Both the position numbers and the translations under genes were made by a program. This document shows, piece after piece, positions 25,160-33,314 of a DNA stretch of 47,433 nt (position 1 is the first letter of the stretch; each line of letters begins with the position of its first letter). The stretch is from the NCBI GenBank assembly GCA_019359495.1, contig JAHHHF010000006.1:1-47433 (forward strand). The letters are read 5' to 3'. This DNA is from Goleter apudmare HA4340-LM2 (lineage in GTDB: Bacteria > Cyanobacteriota > Cyanobacteriia > Cyanobacteriales > Nostocaceae). A model generated the notes under the pieces. It was not told the origin of the DNA, did not search any database, and saw only the letters and a program-made list of their open reading frames with translations.

Positions 25160-25270
25160 CTACTGGATTACAGCAGCCAACGTTTCCATTGCCATTGACA
25201 TTCGCCGACAAAATTCAGCACAGCGACGGCACATATCCGCACAAGCTTTCATCTGAGCATAATCACCGCA
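25160..25270 (-). pseudogene. C-terminal fragment of a four-helix copper-binding (DUF326/Csp-like) protein
   Basis: The last 36 codons read CGDYAQMKACADMCRRCAEFCRRMSM..., the Cys ladder (CxxxCxxC...C) of the last helices of DUF326/Csp-type copper-storage proteins. Upstream, the frame runs into a GC-rich dispersed repeat (about 25262-25305), and the expected first helices with their Cys/His are absent. I read it as a gene broken by the repeat. An alternative short in-frame start exists but gives an unlikely N-terminus. Confidence 0.55.
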
Positions 25271-25305
25271 GCGAAGCTCCTTTGGAGCCGCTACGCGATC
25301 GCAAT
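25262..25305. repeat. small dispersed GC-rich palindromic repeat
   Basis: GCGAAGCTCC-TTT-GGAGCCGCTACGCGATCGC is the kind of short palindromic element scattered through Nostocales genomes. It contains HIP1 and interrupts the copper-protein fragment. Confidence 0.5.
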
Positions 25306-25565
25306 CTTGAGCGCTGCGCTCCTTGCACTCCCTATTCACCCGCCCTTGCCTCAAAATATTCCACAATGAAGGCATCCAGCAGCAAACTCATCTGTCGCTG
25401 TCCTCGTTCAACTGGCTGGCCGTTAACTCTCACCACTGGTTAATAGTAGTGTTCTACAAGTAGAATATCTTGGAATTGTTTGTACCAGGGCACTTAGCGA
25501 TCGCTCTCGCTGAAGGCATAGCTGAGTGAATGCTAAACACTCTTGCTTCATAGATTTTGGTTAAA

Positions 25566-25638
25566 TGGAGAATAGGAGACTCGAACCCCTGACCTCTGCG
25601 GTGCGATCGCAGCACTCTACCAACTGAGCTAATTCCCC
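25566..25638 (-). tRNA. tRNA-Ala(CGC)
   Basis: A 73-base cloverleaf on the minus strand. Acceptor GGGGAAT pairs with ATTCTCC (one G-U), with discriminator A and no encoded CCA. The D arm is GCTC/GAGT. The anticodon stem CTGCG/CGCAG encloses the loop ATCGCAC, with anticodon CGC. The T arm is AGGGG-TTCGAGT-CTCCT. The HIP1 octamer GCGATCGC forms part of the anticodon arm. Confidence 0.93.
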
Positions 25639-25723
25639 ATAGTTCTTCACAGGTAGTAAAACCGCTTTTGGTTTCACCCCAATGACTAATAACTTAGACG
25701 TGTTTCCACCATCTACCATTATA

Positions 25724-26449
25724 TTATTCAACGACCGTAGGCTGTAACTCTTTTTGAGAATAAACTTCCTGTATCCGTTCTAGCTCCAAATCATGGAGAT
25801 AATCCACAGTCCAGTTACAGCAACGTTGGAGCATGTGAAATGGATAGGTATTAGCTACCCCTACTACTTGCATCTGCAATCGCTTGGCGGCGGCGATACC
25901 TGCTGGGGTATCTTCAATCGCCAGACACTCGTGGGGTTGCAGATTTAAGTCGGGATATTCCTGATTCAGGCGTTCTACAGCCAACAGATAACCATCGGGT
26001 TCTGGCTTAGTGGTTTTGATATCATCACCAGCTACTACAACTTGAAAATACTCGGCTAGGTTAGCGCGATTGACTACTATGTCTACTTCTTGACGAATTG
26101 CATCACTCACTAACCCTAGTTTGAGATGGCGCGATCTCATCTGAAATATCACATCTTCCAAACCTGGATATAAAGGCAGTTTTTCGATTTTCTCTAGTTC
26201 TAGAGCGTACCCTTGAGCTTTGCGGTTTAGCAACTGAGTTAAGTAGACTTCACTCACAACACGACCACGACTTATAAGTAAATCACGCAAACCAGAGCGA
26301 TCGCTACGTCCCAAACAAACTTGCTGATACTCTCCTCGTTTGAGTACCAGATTTTCTTCCAGCAGTATTTGCTCTATGAGTTGCTGGTGAATTGGTTCAT
26401 CATTAATGATGACACCGTTAAAATCAAACAAAATTGCCTTTAAACTCAT
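25724..26449 (-). CDS. HAD-family hydrolase, beta-phosphoglucomutase-like
   Basis: A 241-residue HAD hydrolase with a helical cap (about 15-95). Motif I is FDFNGVI: the nucleophile Asp9 is present, but the usual second Asp (general acid/base) is Asn11. Motif II is in LGLVSDA, and motif III/IV is KTTKPEPDGY followed by AIEDTPAGIAAAK. The cap and GDDIKTTKPEP resemble beta-phosphoglucomutase/phosphatase subfamilies. The ATG overlaps the stop of the upstream methyltransferase by 4 bases, so the two are translationally coupled. The substrate cannot be named, and the Asn at D+2 may reduce phosphatase chemistry. Confidence 0.85.
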   Translation of the reverse strand: MSLKAILFDFNGVIINDEPIHQQLIEQILLEENLVLKRGEYQQVCLGRSDRSGLRDLLISRGRVVSEVYLTQLLNRKAQGYALELEKIEKLPLYPGLEDVIFQMRSRHLKLGLVSDAIRQEVDIVVNRANLAEYFQVVVAGDDIKTTKPEPDGYLLAVERLNQEYPDLNLQPHECLAIEDTPAGIAAAKRLQMQVVGVANTYPFHMLQRCCNWTVDYLHDLELERIQEVYSQKELQPTVVE

Positions 26450-27387
26450 GCCCTTTTTACACCAAAAGCTGGGGAACCAAGTCCCTCCAAACCATTATTA
26501 TCTATTGTGTTGTCTGTCCATGTTGGTACATACTGCCGGATATTTGTGGAAATGGGTTTGACACCGCTAGTTACTTGATGTATCCACCAAACATCTTGGG
26601 TTTGCACTGCTTCAAACCCGGCTTTAGCTAAACACCTCGCCACGTTGAGAACGGCATACTCACGCAAATACTTTTCGTCAAATACATCCTTGAGCCATTC
26701 TAATTGACGCAGGGTTGTTTGATTACCATCTAAAATTAATACTTGTCCACCCACTACTAATAACCGGAAACTTTCTTGCAGAATTGCTTGGGATACTATA
26801 GTTGGGACTTCGCGCAATAACAAAGAAGCCGTAACTAGGTCAAAAGAACCTTCAGGGAAAGCAGTTCTCTCTGCATTACCATGTCGCCAAAGGATGTCTA
26901 AACCGACACTTATGGCTTTATGTTCTGCCATGACCAACATATAGGGGGATAAGTCTAATCCAATAACCTCTGCTTGAGGGAAAGCCTGCTTTAACATCAA
27001 AGTAGTGGAACCTGTACCACAACCTAAATCTAGGATGCGCCGTGGTTGGACTTTGATGCTATCTATCAGCGCCTGACGTACTAAGGTTTCGTTCGGGGCG
27101 AGTAAATATTGGGTAATTGGATCGTAGGAAACCACCGCTTGGGGGTTGAGATATCCACCCTCAATGCCTCGAAACTTGTAGTTACTATAGTATGCAGGAG
27201 TTGTCACATCAGTTCGTTGGAAGCGATCGCTCTGTTTCTCCCAATCAACACTCTGAGCATAGCGTTGTAAGCCTGCTTCATCAATCAAAAGACCCACCAC
27301 AGGGGATAAAAAGCGTTCCCAGATTGTGTTTTGGCGTTCTGTCATAAAATTGGGTCTAAGTTGATGGGTCATTGAAACCAGAGTCAT
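26446..27387 (-). CDS. class I SAM-dependent methyltransferase
   Basis: A 313-residue methyltransferase. Motif I is RILDLGCGTGS (about 117-127), motif II is AEVIGLDLSPYML, and FDLVTASLLLREVP covers motifs III/IV. An N-terminal extension of about 110 residues precedes the Rossmann core (ERFLSPVVGLLIDEAG ... FRGIEGGYLNPQAV). The start could also be the internal Met at residue 6 or 15. Its gene is coupled to the HAD hydrolase downstream and divergent from rtcB. The acceptor molecule is unknown; the layout resembles small-molecule methyltransferases rather than rRNA ones. Confidence 0.85.
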   Translation of the reverse strand: MTLVSMTHQLRPNFMTERQNTIWERFLSPVVGLLIDEAGLQRYAQSVDWEKQSDRFQRTDVTTPAYYSNYKFRGIEGGYLNPQAVVSYDPITQYLLAPNETLVRQALIDSIKVQPRRILDLGCGTGSTTLMLKQAFPQAEVIGLDLSPYMLVMAEHKAISVGLDILWRHGNAERTAFPEGSFDLVTASLLLREVPTIVSQAILQESFRLLVVGGQVLILDGNQTTLRQLEWLKDVFDEKYLREYAVLNVARCLAKAGFEAVQTQDVWWIHQVTSGVKPISTNIRQYVPTWTDNTIDNNGLEGLGSPAFGVKRA

Positions 27388-27473
27388 CTTCTTGACAAAT
27401 TTTAATATATTACTCGTATCTCTGGAGCGATCGTCTCAGGCATAACTCTTTTAGTTGACAACCGTAGCTTGCT

Positions 27474-27506
27474 TATACTACAAATGTAGTATAAATATTT
27501 GTAGTA
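27474..27506. promoter_or_regulatory. nested inverted repeats between the methyltransferase and rtcB genes
   Basis: TATACTAC-AAAT-GTAGTATA (27474-27493) is a perfect 8-bp inverted repeat. Its left arm can alternatively pair with ATTTGTAGTA at 27497-27506. The three related half-sites in a divergent promoter region look like operator sites, or an RNA that can fold two ways. Confidence 0.45.
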
Positions 27507-27545
27507 AGCACCTTAGGGCTTCAAAATCCAGGACTAAAGTCATGA
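27502..27545 (+). repeat. dispersed double-palindrome repeat, decayed copy B
   Basis: GTAAGCACCTTAGGGCTT followed by CCAGGACTAAAGTCATGAG aligns with the better copies at 30221-30280 and 4367-4426, with several changes that spoil its second palindrome. Confidence 0.5.
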
Positions 27546-27627
27546 GAATAAACTATAAAGTATAAAAATTAGAATTTTTCCTGTATTTAACTAAGTAATA
27601 ATCCGTAAACCCAAAATCCCAAACATT

Positions 27628-28809
27628 ATGCCCTACGAAAAGTTAGAAATTGCCACACCGTCCCCAGTCTTATCCTGGGCAAATCATCCTCTTGGACATG
27701 AAGAAACCAAGATGGCTAAGAATGTGGCATCACTGCCATTTGTGTTTAAGCATGTAGCATTAATGCCAGATGTCCATCTAGGTAAAGGTGCTTTAGTCGG
27801 TTCTGTACTGGCGACAAAAGAAGCTATTATACCCGCAGCCGTGGGCGTAGATATTGGTTGCGGTATGAGTGCAATCAAAACGCCATTTACTGCCGACCAA
27901 CTAGAAGGTAAGCTGAAAAAAATCCGCTTGGATATTGAAGCCGCAATTCCTACAGGTTTCAACGAAAATAAAGACGTTGAAAAATCGGTCACCAACTGGC
28001 AACCCTGGAGTGACTTTAAAGACTTGCATCGAGGGGTACAAGATCTGCAAGGTAAAGCCATGAGACAAATGGGTTCTCTTGGGGGAGGAAATCACTTTAT
28101 TGAAGTTTGCCTCGATACAGAGAACCAAGTTTGGCTGATGTTACATTCTGGTTCACGTAACATCGGCAATAAGCTAGCGCAATGCCACATTCACACAGCT
28201 AGAGAGTTAGCCAAGATGGCAGGTAATAAATTACCCGACCCAGATTTAGCTTACTTTGTCGCTGGTACATCAGAATTCCAAGCATACTGGAACGATTTAC
28301 AGTGGGCGCAGGATTATGCACGTGTCAACCGCGATGTGATGATGGCACGCTTTAAAAGCATTGTGGAAAAACATTTGGTAGGCGGTAAGACAATTAAACC
28401 CTTACTACAAGTAAATTGTCACCACAATTACGCTGAAAAAGAAGTGCATTTTGATGAAGATGTGTATGTGACTCGCAAAGGTGCAGTCCGCGCTCAAACT
28501 GAAGACTATGGCATTATTCCTGGTTCAATGGGGACAAAATCTTTCATTGTTAGAGGGAAAGGAAATGTTCATAGTTTCTGTTCTTGCTCTCATGGTGCGG
28601 GACGTTTATTGTCGAGAAATAAGGCAAAAAATGTCTACACACTTGATGACTTAATTGAGCAAACCAAAGGTGTAGAATGTCGTAAAGACGAGGGGGTATT
28701 AGATGAAATTCCTGGTGCTTACAAACCGATAGACCAAGTCATGGAGAATCAATCTGACTTGGTGGAAGTTGTTGCCACACTCAAACAAGTTATGTGTGTC
28801 AAAGGTTAA
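27628..28809 (+). CDS. rtcB: RtcB-type RNA ligase
   Basis: A 393-residue, GTP- and Mn-dependent ligase that joins 2',3'-cyclic-phosphate (or 3'-phosphate) and 5'-OH RNA ends through a GMP-histidine intermediate. Visible motifs are HVALMPDVHLGKGALVGS, the metal-binding Cys in VGVDIGCGMS, GGGNHFIEV, HSGSRNIGN, VNCHHNYAEKE, and CSHGAGRLLSR with the guanylylated His. It is shorter than the E. coli type and matches the compact form common in cyanobacteria. It is monocistronic: a hairpin terminator follows, and a palindrome-rich promoter precedes. Confidence 0.93.
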   Translation: MPYEKLEIATPSPVLSWANHPLGHEETKMAKNVASLPFVFKHVALMPDVHLGKGALVGSVLATKEAIIPAAVGVDIGCGMSAIKTPFTADQLEGKLKKIRLDIEAAIPTGFNENKDVEKSVTNWQPWSDFKDLHRGVQDLQGKAMRQMGSLGGGNHFIEVCLDTENQVWLMLHSGSRNIGNKLAQCHIHTARELAKMAGNKLPDPDLAYFVAGTSEFQAYWNDLQWAQDYARVNRDVMMARFKSIVEKHLVGGKTIKPLLQVNCHHNYAEKEVHFDEDVYVTRKGAVRAQTEDYGIIPGSMGTKSFIVRGKGNVHSFCSCSHGAGRLLSRNKAKNVYTLDDLIEQTKGVECRKDEGVLDEIPGAYKPIDQVMENQSDLVEVVATLKQVMCVKG

Positions 28810-28819
28810 ATTCAGTAGG

Positions 28820-28850
28820 GTGGGCAATGCCCACTCTTTGATTATTTTCA
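28820..28850 (+). terminator. rho-independent-like terminator of rtcB
   Basis: GTGGGC-AAT-GCCCAC (28820-28834) forms a GC-rich stem 11 bases after the rtcB stop, followed by a T-rich tract (TCTTTGATTATTTT). Confidence 0.65.
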
Positions 28851-28908
28851 GCTAGATTTATGCAAACAAAAGGCAGTGAGATACAAAGGATGTAGAAAAA
28901 ATTGAGCA

Positions 28909-29082
28909 ATGCTTGATCAAGAAATTAGACATCTAGATGAGTATAAGCAGCAAATCCTTACAGCAATGTCAGGCAGAATATATATCAGAAATACAACTTT
29001 ACCGATAACAGAAGATGGTGCTTGGTGTGATGCACTTATATTTTTTCTAGTAGCTCACAAGTTAAGATATCTGGCACGATGA
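28909..29082 (+). CDS. possible 57-residue protein
   Basis: ATG to TGA encoding a peptide starting MLDQEIRHLDEYKQQILTAM, helical and charged at first, then with a hydrophobic patch (DALIFFLVAHKLRYLAR). An AAAGGA lies too far upstream to be a good ribosome site. It fills the gap between rtcB and the convergent patatin gene. No family is recognised, and it may be a fragment. Confidence 0.3.
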   Translation: MLDQEIRHLDEYKQQILTAMSGRIYIRNTTLPITEDGAWCDALIFFLVAHKLRYLAR

Positions 29083-29093
29083 TCATCCTTGAT

Positions 29094-30188
29094 TTAGCTC
29101 TCTACAAGTAATTCTTGCTCTTGCTGTTCTTCTTGCTGCTGCCCTTGTGTAAGTTGTTCACATAGTTCATTCAATTCTAAATTTCCCTCTTGAATAATTT
29201 GTCTGGCCAGGTTTTCTAGTCGCTTAATATTTTCCGGACTCGCATCATCCATATCGTCATTAGCTTCAGAGAGAATGCCTTGAAAGCGATAATATTGTTT
29301 AGGGATATCATCTGCTTTTGGTAGCAATTGTTCTAACTGACAAGCTATCGATTCACTGTTAGCGTCTAACATAATATTCACCAATGGTTCTACCCATTGA
29401 ATCAGTCCCCAATTTACCGCCTGATCGTAGTGATATTTACGAGTTAGCGAACCTGTACCCAATGAGACTACTAAAATATCATTTAAAGTTAGCGGTTGTT
29501 TATGAGGTGTTTTTGAGTCTAGCTTTTGAGAAGATATTAAGGCTTCCATAATTGCCAAAGACGTGGGGTTATTGGCAAAGACGCAACCATCAACTAAAGC
29601 ATAATAACCGCGATCAGTTGGGTCGATTGTTTCAATTTTGTAAGGTTTGAAATAACTTGGTGCAGCAGAAGTTGCCATTGCTGCTTGTTTCATCGTATAA
29701 CCTTTGCATAGCTTGCGGAAGTTCTCGCCTAATGTTTGCTTATGCACATTATTCACAAAGAAAATGGGCTTCCGCAACTCAATATCATAGCTGGTGACAA
29801 AAAGTTCAGTCAGTGCGTCTTGTAGTAGAGTGTCTCCAAAAAATTCTGTTAAAACTTCATCTCTGCCTTTAGAAGAATACTTTGCCCTGATAATGTCGTC
29901 AATTTTAATTGATCGCATGAGGAATGACTCAAAAAAGATGCGATCGCCATTTTTCCGATACATATCAATCAAGTCTTGAGCCTGAAACTGAGGTCGATTT
30001 TTGTTGTTGGGATGTGGCTTAGTGAGTCCTGCTCCCAGAATAGCCCCAGTTGAGCTACCAGCAATCAGGTTAAACAGTTGACAAATCGGCTTCCCTGTAC
30101 GTTTTTCAATCTCGTCTAGAATGATGGCGGGAATAATCCCGCGTATACCGCCGCCGTCGATTGACAACACCTTGTACTTATAAGGCAT
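29094..30188 (-). CDS. patatin-like phospholipase
   Basis: A 364-residue acyl hydrolase with the patatin Ser-Asp dyad. The oxyanion loop is DGGGIRG (about 11-17), the nucleophile Ser lies in GSSTG (about 44-48), and the Asp is in YYALVDGCVFANNP (about 195-208), a DGx motif. It is expected to release fatty acids from lipids in the cytosol or at membranes. The C-terminal 30 residues are Gln/Glu-rich (QEEQQEQ) and low in complexity. It is followed upstream by the well-preserved dispersed repeat copy C. Confidence 0.9.
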   Translation of the reverse strand: MPYKYKVLSIDGGGIRGIIPAIILDEIEKRTGKPICQLFNLIAGSSTGAILGAGLTKPHPNNKNRPQFQAQDLIDMYRKNGDRIFFESFLMRSIKIDDIIRAKYSSKGRDEVLTEFFGDTLLQDALTELFVTSYDIELRKPIFFVNNVHKQTLGENFRKLCKGYTMKQAAMATSAAPSYFKPYKIETIDPTDRGYYALVDGCVFANNPTSLAIMEALISSQKLDSKTPHKQPLTLNDILVVSLGTGSLTRKYHYDQAVNWGLIQWVEPLVNIMLDANSESIACQLEQLLPKADDIPKQYYRFQGILSEANDDMDDASPENIKRLENLARQIIQEGNLELNELCEQLTQGQQQEEQQEQELLVES

Positions 30189-30220
30189 ACACCCTCTTAC
30201 TGCACCCTTTCATATGGCTT

Positions 30221-30280
30221 TTAGTAAGCACTTTAGTGCTTAAGTAATCAAGGACTAAAGTCCTTAGTACGAACATTTTT
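30221..30280 (+). repeat. dispersed double-palindrome repeat, copy C
   Basis: AAGCACTTTAGTGCTT (perfect 16-base palindrome), then AAGGACTAAAGTCCTT (perfect 16-base palindrome), ending AGTACGAACATTTTT. It is the best-preserved of the three copies in the window. Confidence 0.7.
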
Positions 30281-30384
30281 CCCTATCAAGATTGGAGATA
30301 ATCTTGATAGTATAGTATTATTTAAGACTAAATACACAGTATTTTTACTAACTTTAATGATAATAAAAAGTATTTAACTAACTC

Positions 30385-30480
30385 TTGTGGGGTGGGCGTC
30401 TCGTCCGCCCGTTTAATTGGGCGAATATGAGCGAACAACCGTACCCTAAGGGTTCCGCTTTAGCGGTACGCCCCTACAAT
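30385..30480. repeat. small dispersed repeats
   Basis: GGGTGGGC...GCCCGTTTAATTGGGC and CCGTACCCTAAGGG...GCGGTACGCCCC are GC-rich palindromic units in otherwise AT-rich DNA, typical of Nostocales intergenic repeats. A 61-codon frame through them is not a gene. Confidence 0.45.
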
Positions 30481-30498
30481 ATGTCATTCTTTAACCTC

Positions 30499-30534
30499 AA
30501 AAAAAGACTTGGGTTTAAACAAACTCCAAGTCTC
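30499..30534 (-). terminator. intrinsic terminator of the E2 gene
   Basis: On the minus strand AGACTTGGAGTTT pairs with AAACCCAAGTCT around a GTTT loop, directly followed by seven T. It lies 33 bases past the stop codon of the dihydrolipoamide acetyltransferase gene. Confidence 0.8.
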
Positions 30535-30566
30535 AGGGTTAACTTTTGTGGAAGTAGTATTTTTGG

Positions 30567-31859
30567 TTAGAGTGTCAAAGATTGTGGATTTGTCTCAATT
30601 AACTGCGCCAAATCCTGCAAGAATGCCGCAGCATGGGCACCGTATATCATCCGGTGGTCTGAGGTAATATTTACCTGCATTTGTTGGCGTACACCAAACA
30701 GACCATCAGCCGTAGCTACAACTTGCGGACGAGATGCCCCGATCGCTAAAATTGAACCTTGTCCAGGTGGTAAAATTGCATCAAATGTATCGACACCAAA
30801 CATACCCAAATTAGACAAGGTAAATGTACCACTGTTGTATTCGTCAGGTTGGAGTTGTTTGCTCCTAGCCCGCTCTACCAAAGACTTCCAAGTACGTGAG
30901 AGAGAATAAATATCTACTAAGTCTGCATTCTTTAGTACAGGTGTAATCAATCCGCCATCATCCATAGCTACAGCTACAGAAATGTTGATGTCAGAATGAT
31001 AGACAATTCCTTGGTCTGAGTAACTGGCGTTTATTAATGGGTGTTTTTGTAATGTTACCGCTACGGCTTTTGCCAGGAGGGCTGTCATTGTCACCCCTTT
31101 GGACTTAATTTGTTTGTAGAGCTTGTCTAACCCATCAGTAGTAATTGTGTAACCCACACGGAATACAGGTACGGATAGGGTAGCCACCATATTCCGCACC
31201 ACAGCATTTTGGAAGGTGGTGAGGGGCGTTATTTGACCAGGTACGGCATTAGTGGCGACTGGTACTGGCGCAGATGCAGGTGTAACCGGGATGATAGTTG
31301 GTGTAGATGGGGCTGGTGCAACTGGTTTAACAGTGGGTTGCTTGCCCTGATTTGCTACGGCTTCCACATCTTCAGCAACGATGCGACCATAGGGACCACT
31401 GCCTTTGAGTGTATTTAAATCAACTTTTAATTCTTTGGCTAACTTGCGGGCGCGGGGTGAGACTACAACTCTGCCTTCGCGGTGGTTAGAACCATTTTGT
31501 GAAGCTGAGGTAGGTGTGCCCACTGAAGCGGTAGCGGCGATTGGTTGAGGAGCGGAGGTAGCAGGAGTAGTAGCGCCACCAGAACTGGCGAGAGACTTAG
31601 CGGTGGCGATTTCAGCTTCTGTTTCTGCAATGTAAGCGATCGCTGACCCCACGGTTGTACTTTCACCAGCTGGCACTAAAATCTGAGCCAGATACCCTTC
31701 ATAAAAGGATTCTACATCCATATCTGCCTTGTCTGACTCGACAACCACCACTGTTTCGCCTTTTTCCACTTTATCCCCTGGCGATTTCACCCAGGAAACG
31801 ATTTTGCCTTCGGTCATGGTGGAACTCAGCGCCGGCATAAATACTTCGTGAATGCTCAT
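30567..31859 (-). CDS. pdhC: dihydrolipoamide acetyltransferase (E2) of pyruvate dehydrogenase
   Basis: A 430-residue E2 core that transfers acetyl groups from the lipoyl arm to CoA; it is called odhB or pdhC in cyanobacteria. It has one lipoyl domain (1-78, Lys in ESDKADMDVE), then an Ala/Pro/Thr-rich linker. The E3/E1-binding domain follows (VVSPRARKLAKELKVDLNTLKGSGPYGRI, about 133-165), then a second Pro/Ala/Val linker. The catalytic domain (about 210-430) has NITSDHRMIYGAHAA, the cyanobacterial/plastid form of the DHRxxDG motif (Tyr-Gly in place of Asp-Gly). One lipoyl domain is normal for this group. It is a single gene with its own terminator. Confidence 0.93.
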   Translation of the reverse strand: MSIHEVFMPALSSTMTEGKIVSWVKSPGDKVEKGETVVVVESDKADMDVESFYEGYLAQILVPAGESTTVGSAIAYIAETEAEIATAKSLASSGGATTPATSAPQPIAATASVGTPTSASQNGSNHREGRVVVSPRARKLAKELKVDLNTLKGSGPYGRIVAEDVEAVANQGKQPTVKPVAPAPSTPTIIPVTPASAPVPVATNAVPGQITPLTTFQNAVVRNMVATLSVPVFRVGYTITTDGLDKLYKQIKSKGVTMTALLAKAVAVTLQKHPLINASYSDQGIVYHSDINISVAVAMDDGGLITPVLKNADLVDIYSLSRTWKSLVERARSKQLQPDEYNSGTFTLSNLGMFGVDTFDAILPPGQGSILAIGASRPQVVATADGLFGVRQQMQVNITSDHRMIYGAHAAAFLQDLAQLIETNPQSLTL

Positions 31860-32244
31860 AGGGTGGTTTCAGAATCAATAATTTTTGGACTTTAACAGCT
31901 TTTGCCAGATCGAATTGTATCTTGGCTGGAGAGTTTTGGATTTTATATTTTAGATTTGGGCATGGGGCATTGGGGAAGATGAGGATAATAACCCTTGACC
32001 CCTGTACGCGATTAATCGCGTCTCCCCAGGAACCTAAAGGCGATACCAATGTCTATATGTGGAGTCATTCTCAACATGTACTATAAGTTTATTTGCTGTT
32101 CACATAAAATTGTTGTATACCTGTGTCACTACTTTAGCAATACAACGGTGCTGCTCACAATCACAAGATAGAGGGTTTGTGGTTAAACTTCAATTTAAAA
32201 TTCAAAATTGATAGCTAATCTACTGGAAATTCTTGTTTAATTTT

Positions 32245-32817
32245 ATGTCAGTAAAGTGGAAACTGTTTTTGATTTTGATACTAAGTAGCTTTGCCACTGC
32301 TGGGGTTTATATTACTCAAAACCAGCCATCAGTAACCATTTTTGAGGACACTAGCGAGCTACCACCGCAGATACAAGCAAGCCAAATATCTCAGGAGATT
32401 GTGGCATACCCAGAACGGTCTGACTATAAAACTATACCTCTTAGCCGGATTAATTCTACTCTCCAAGGCAGTGATCCAGCTACCCTGGCTCTGAATGCTT
32501 TTGATGAAATTGCTTTGGTGCGTGGGCCGCGAAAAGTAGAGGTAGTATATCCACAGCGCAATCAAGCCTTAGTCACAATTACACAAGTCCAGCAGACTAA
32601 TGAGCCAGTGGACGCTATAAAATATCGAGTGGAAATGACTACCTTTGGGCGATCGCTTTTAGTGAGTTCACCACCTGTTTGGCAAATCATCTGGGCTGGC
32701 TCCCAGGTGCAATGTATACCCAGAAGCCAGCCCCTACGGGGAATTCAAAATTCAAAATTCAAAATTCAAAATGAAGAATCCCCTTTAAGGGACTGTCACA
32801 GTCCATCTGACAACTGA
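32245..32817 (+). CDS. small secreted or membrane-anchored protein of unknown function
   Basis: The ATG at 32245 gives 190 residues; a TTG at 32233 is possible but less likely. The N-terminus MSVKWKLFLILILSSFATAG is an uncleaved or cleaved export signal, and the rest (about 25-165) is a soluble extracytoplasmic domain (SQEIVAYPERSDYKTIPLSR ... WQIIWAGSQVQCIP). The last 25 codons run through a heptamer repeat (ATTCAAA x4) and look like read-through of intergenic sequence after an original stop was lost. The family is not recognised. Confidence 0.65.
   Translation: MSVKWKLFLILILSSFATAGVYITQNQPSVTIFEDTSELPPQIQASQISQEIVAYPERSDYKTIPLSRINSTLQGSDPATLALNAFDEIALVRGPRKVEVVYPQRNQALVTITQVQQTNEPVDAIKYRVEMTTFGRSLLVSSPPVWQIIWAGSQVQCIPRSQPLRGIQNSKFKIQNEESPLRDCHSPSDN
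32743..32770 (+). repeat. heptamer short tandem repeat (ATTCAAA x4)
   Basis: Four perfect copies of ATTCAAA, a common STRR type in heterocystous cyanobacteria, lie in the 3' end of the preceding ORF. Confidence 0.8.
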
Positions 32818-32823
32818 CAAACG

Positions 32824-33273
32824 TTAGATATCGCCGCGAATCTCTTCGACAACGCCATCGCGCAGCACGATTTCGACCTGTGTTTTGCTAATGAGGTTAT
32901 CACCGGTTTCTATCCGGAAAAAACCTTCCATCTGAAATTGGTTGACTTCCTGATCTAATTCGAGAAACTGGACTTGCTGAAGGTTTTGCAAAAATTGATT
33001 TTTTTGTTCTAGCAGTTCACTTTTCTTTTGATTGACTTGGAGTTGAATATTGTCAATTTGTTGGATAGTCTGGGGGCCAGGTGGTTGCAGACTCTGTTTT
33101 TGAATGGCGGAAATCGCTCTTTGTCCTTCTGCATCTAGTTGTTGCAGTTGTTGATCGGTTTGATTGATCTGGGCTTGCAATTGCTGTTGTATTTCCTCTT
33201 TCCACAGAGGAGTCACAATGACTTTGACATTAACAACGCGCTTCAACAGTAAATGAGCTTTGGAGACATCCAT
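32824..33273 (-). CDS. YlqD-family protein
   Basis: A 149-residue cytosolic protein with a long central coiled coil (about 25-95; QLQQLDAEGQRAISAIQKQS, then heptads of Gln/Leu) between an N-terminal beta segment (LLLKRVVNVKVIVTPLWKEE) and a C-terminal beta segment (QFQMEGFFRIETGDNLISK ... VEIVLRDGVVEEIRG). This order matches the YlqD family, whose role is unknown. It is 41 bases downstream of the acyl-ACP synthetase gene on the same strand and possibly co-transcribed with it. Confidence 0.75.
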   Translation of the reverse strand: MDVSKAHLLLKRVVNVKVIVTPLWKEEIQQQLQAQINQTDQQLQQLDAEGQRAISAIQKQSLQPPGPQTIQQIDNIQLQVNQKKSELLEQKNQFLQNLQQVQFLELDQEVNQFQMEGFFRIETGDNLISKTQVEIVLRDGVVEEIRGDI

Positions 33274-33314
33274 AAAAATTTCACGTTCACTCTTATAGTT
33301 TGCGGGTGGATTTA

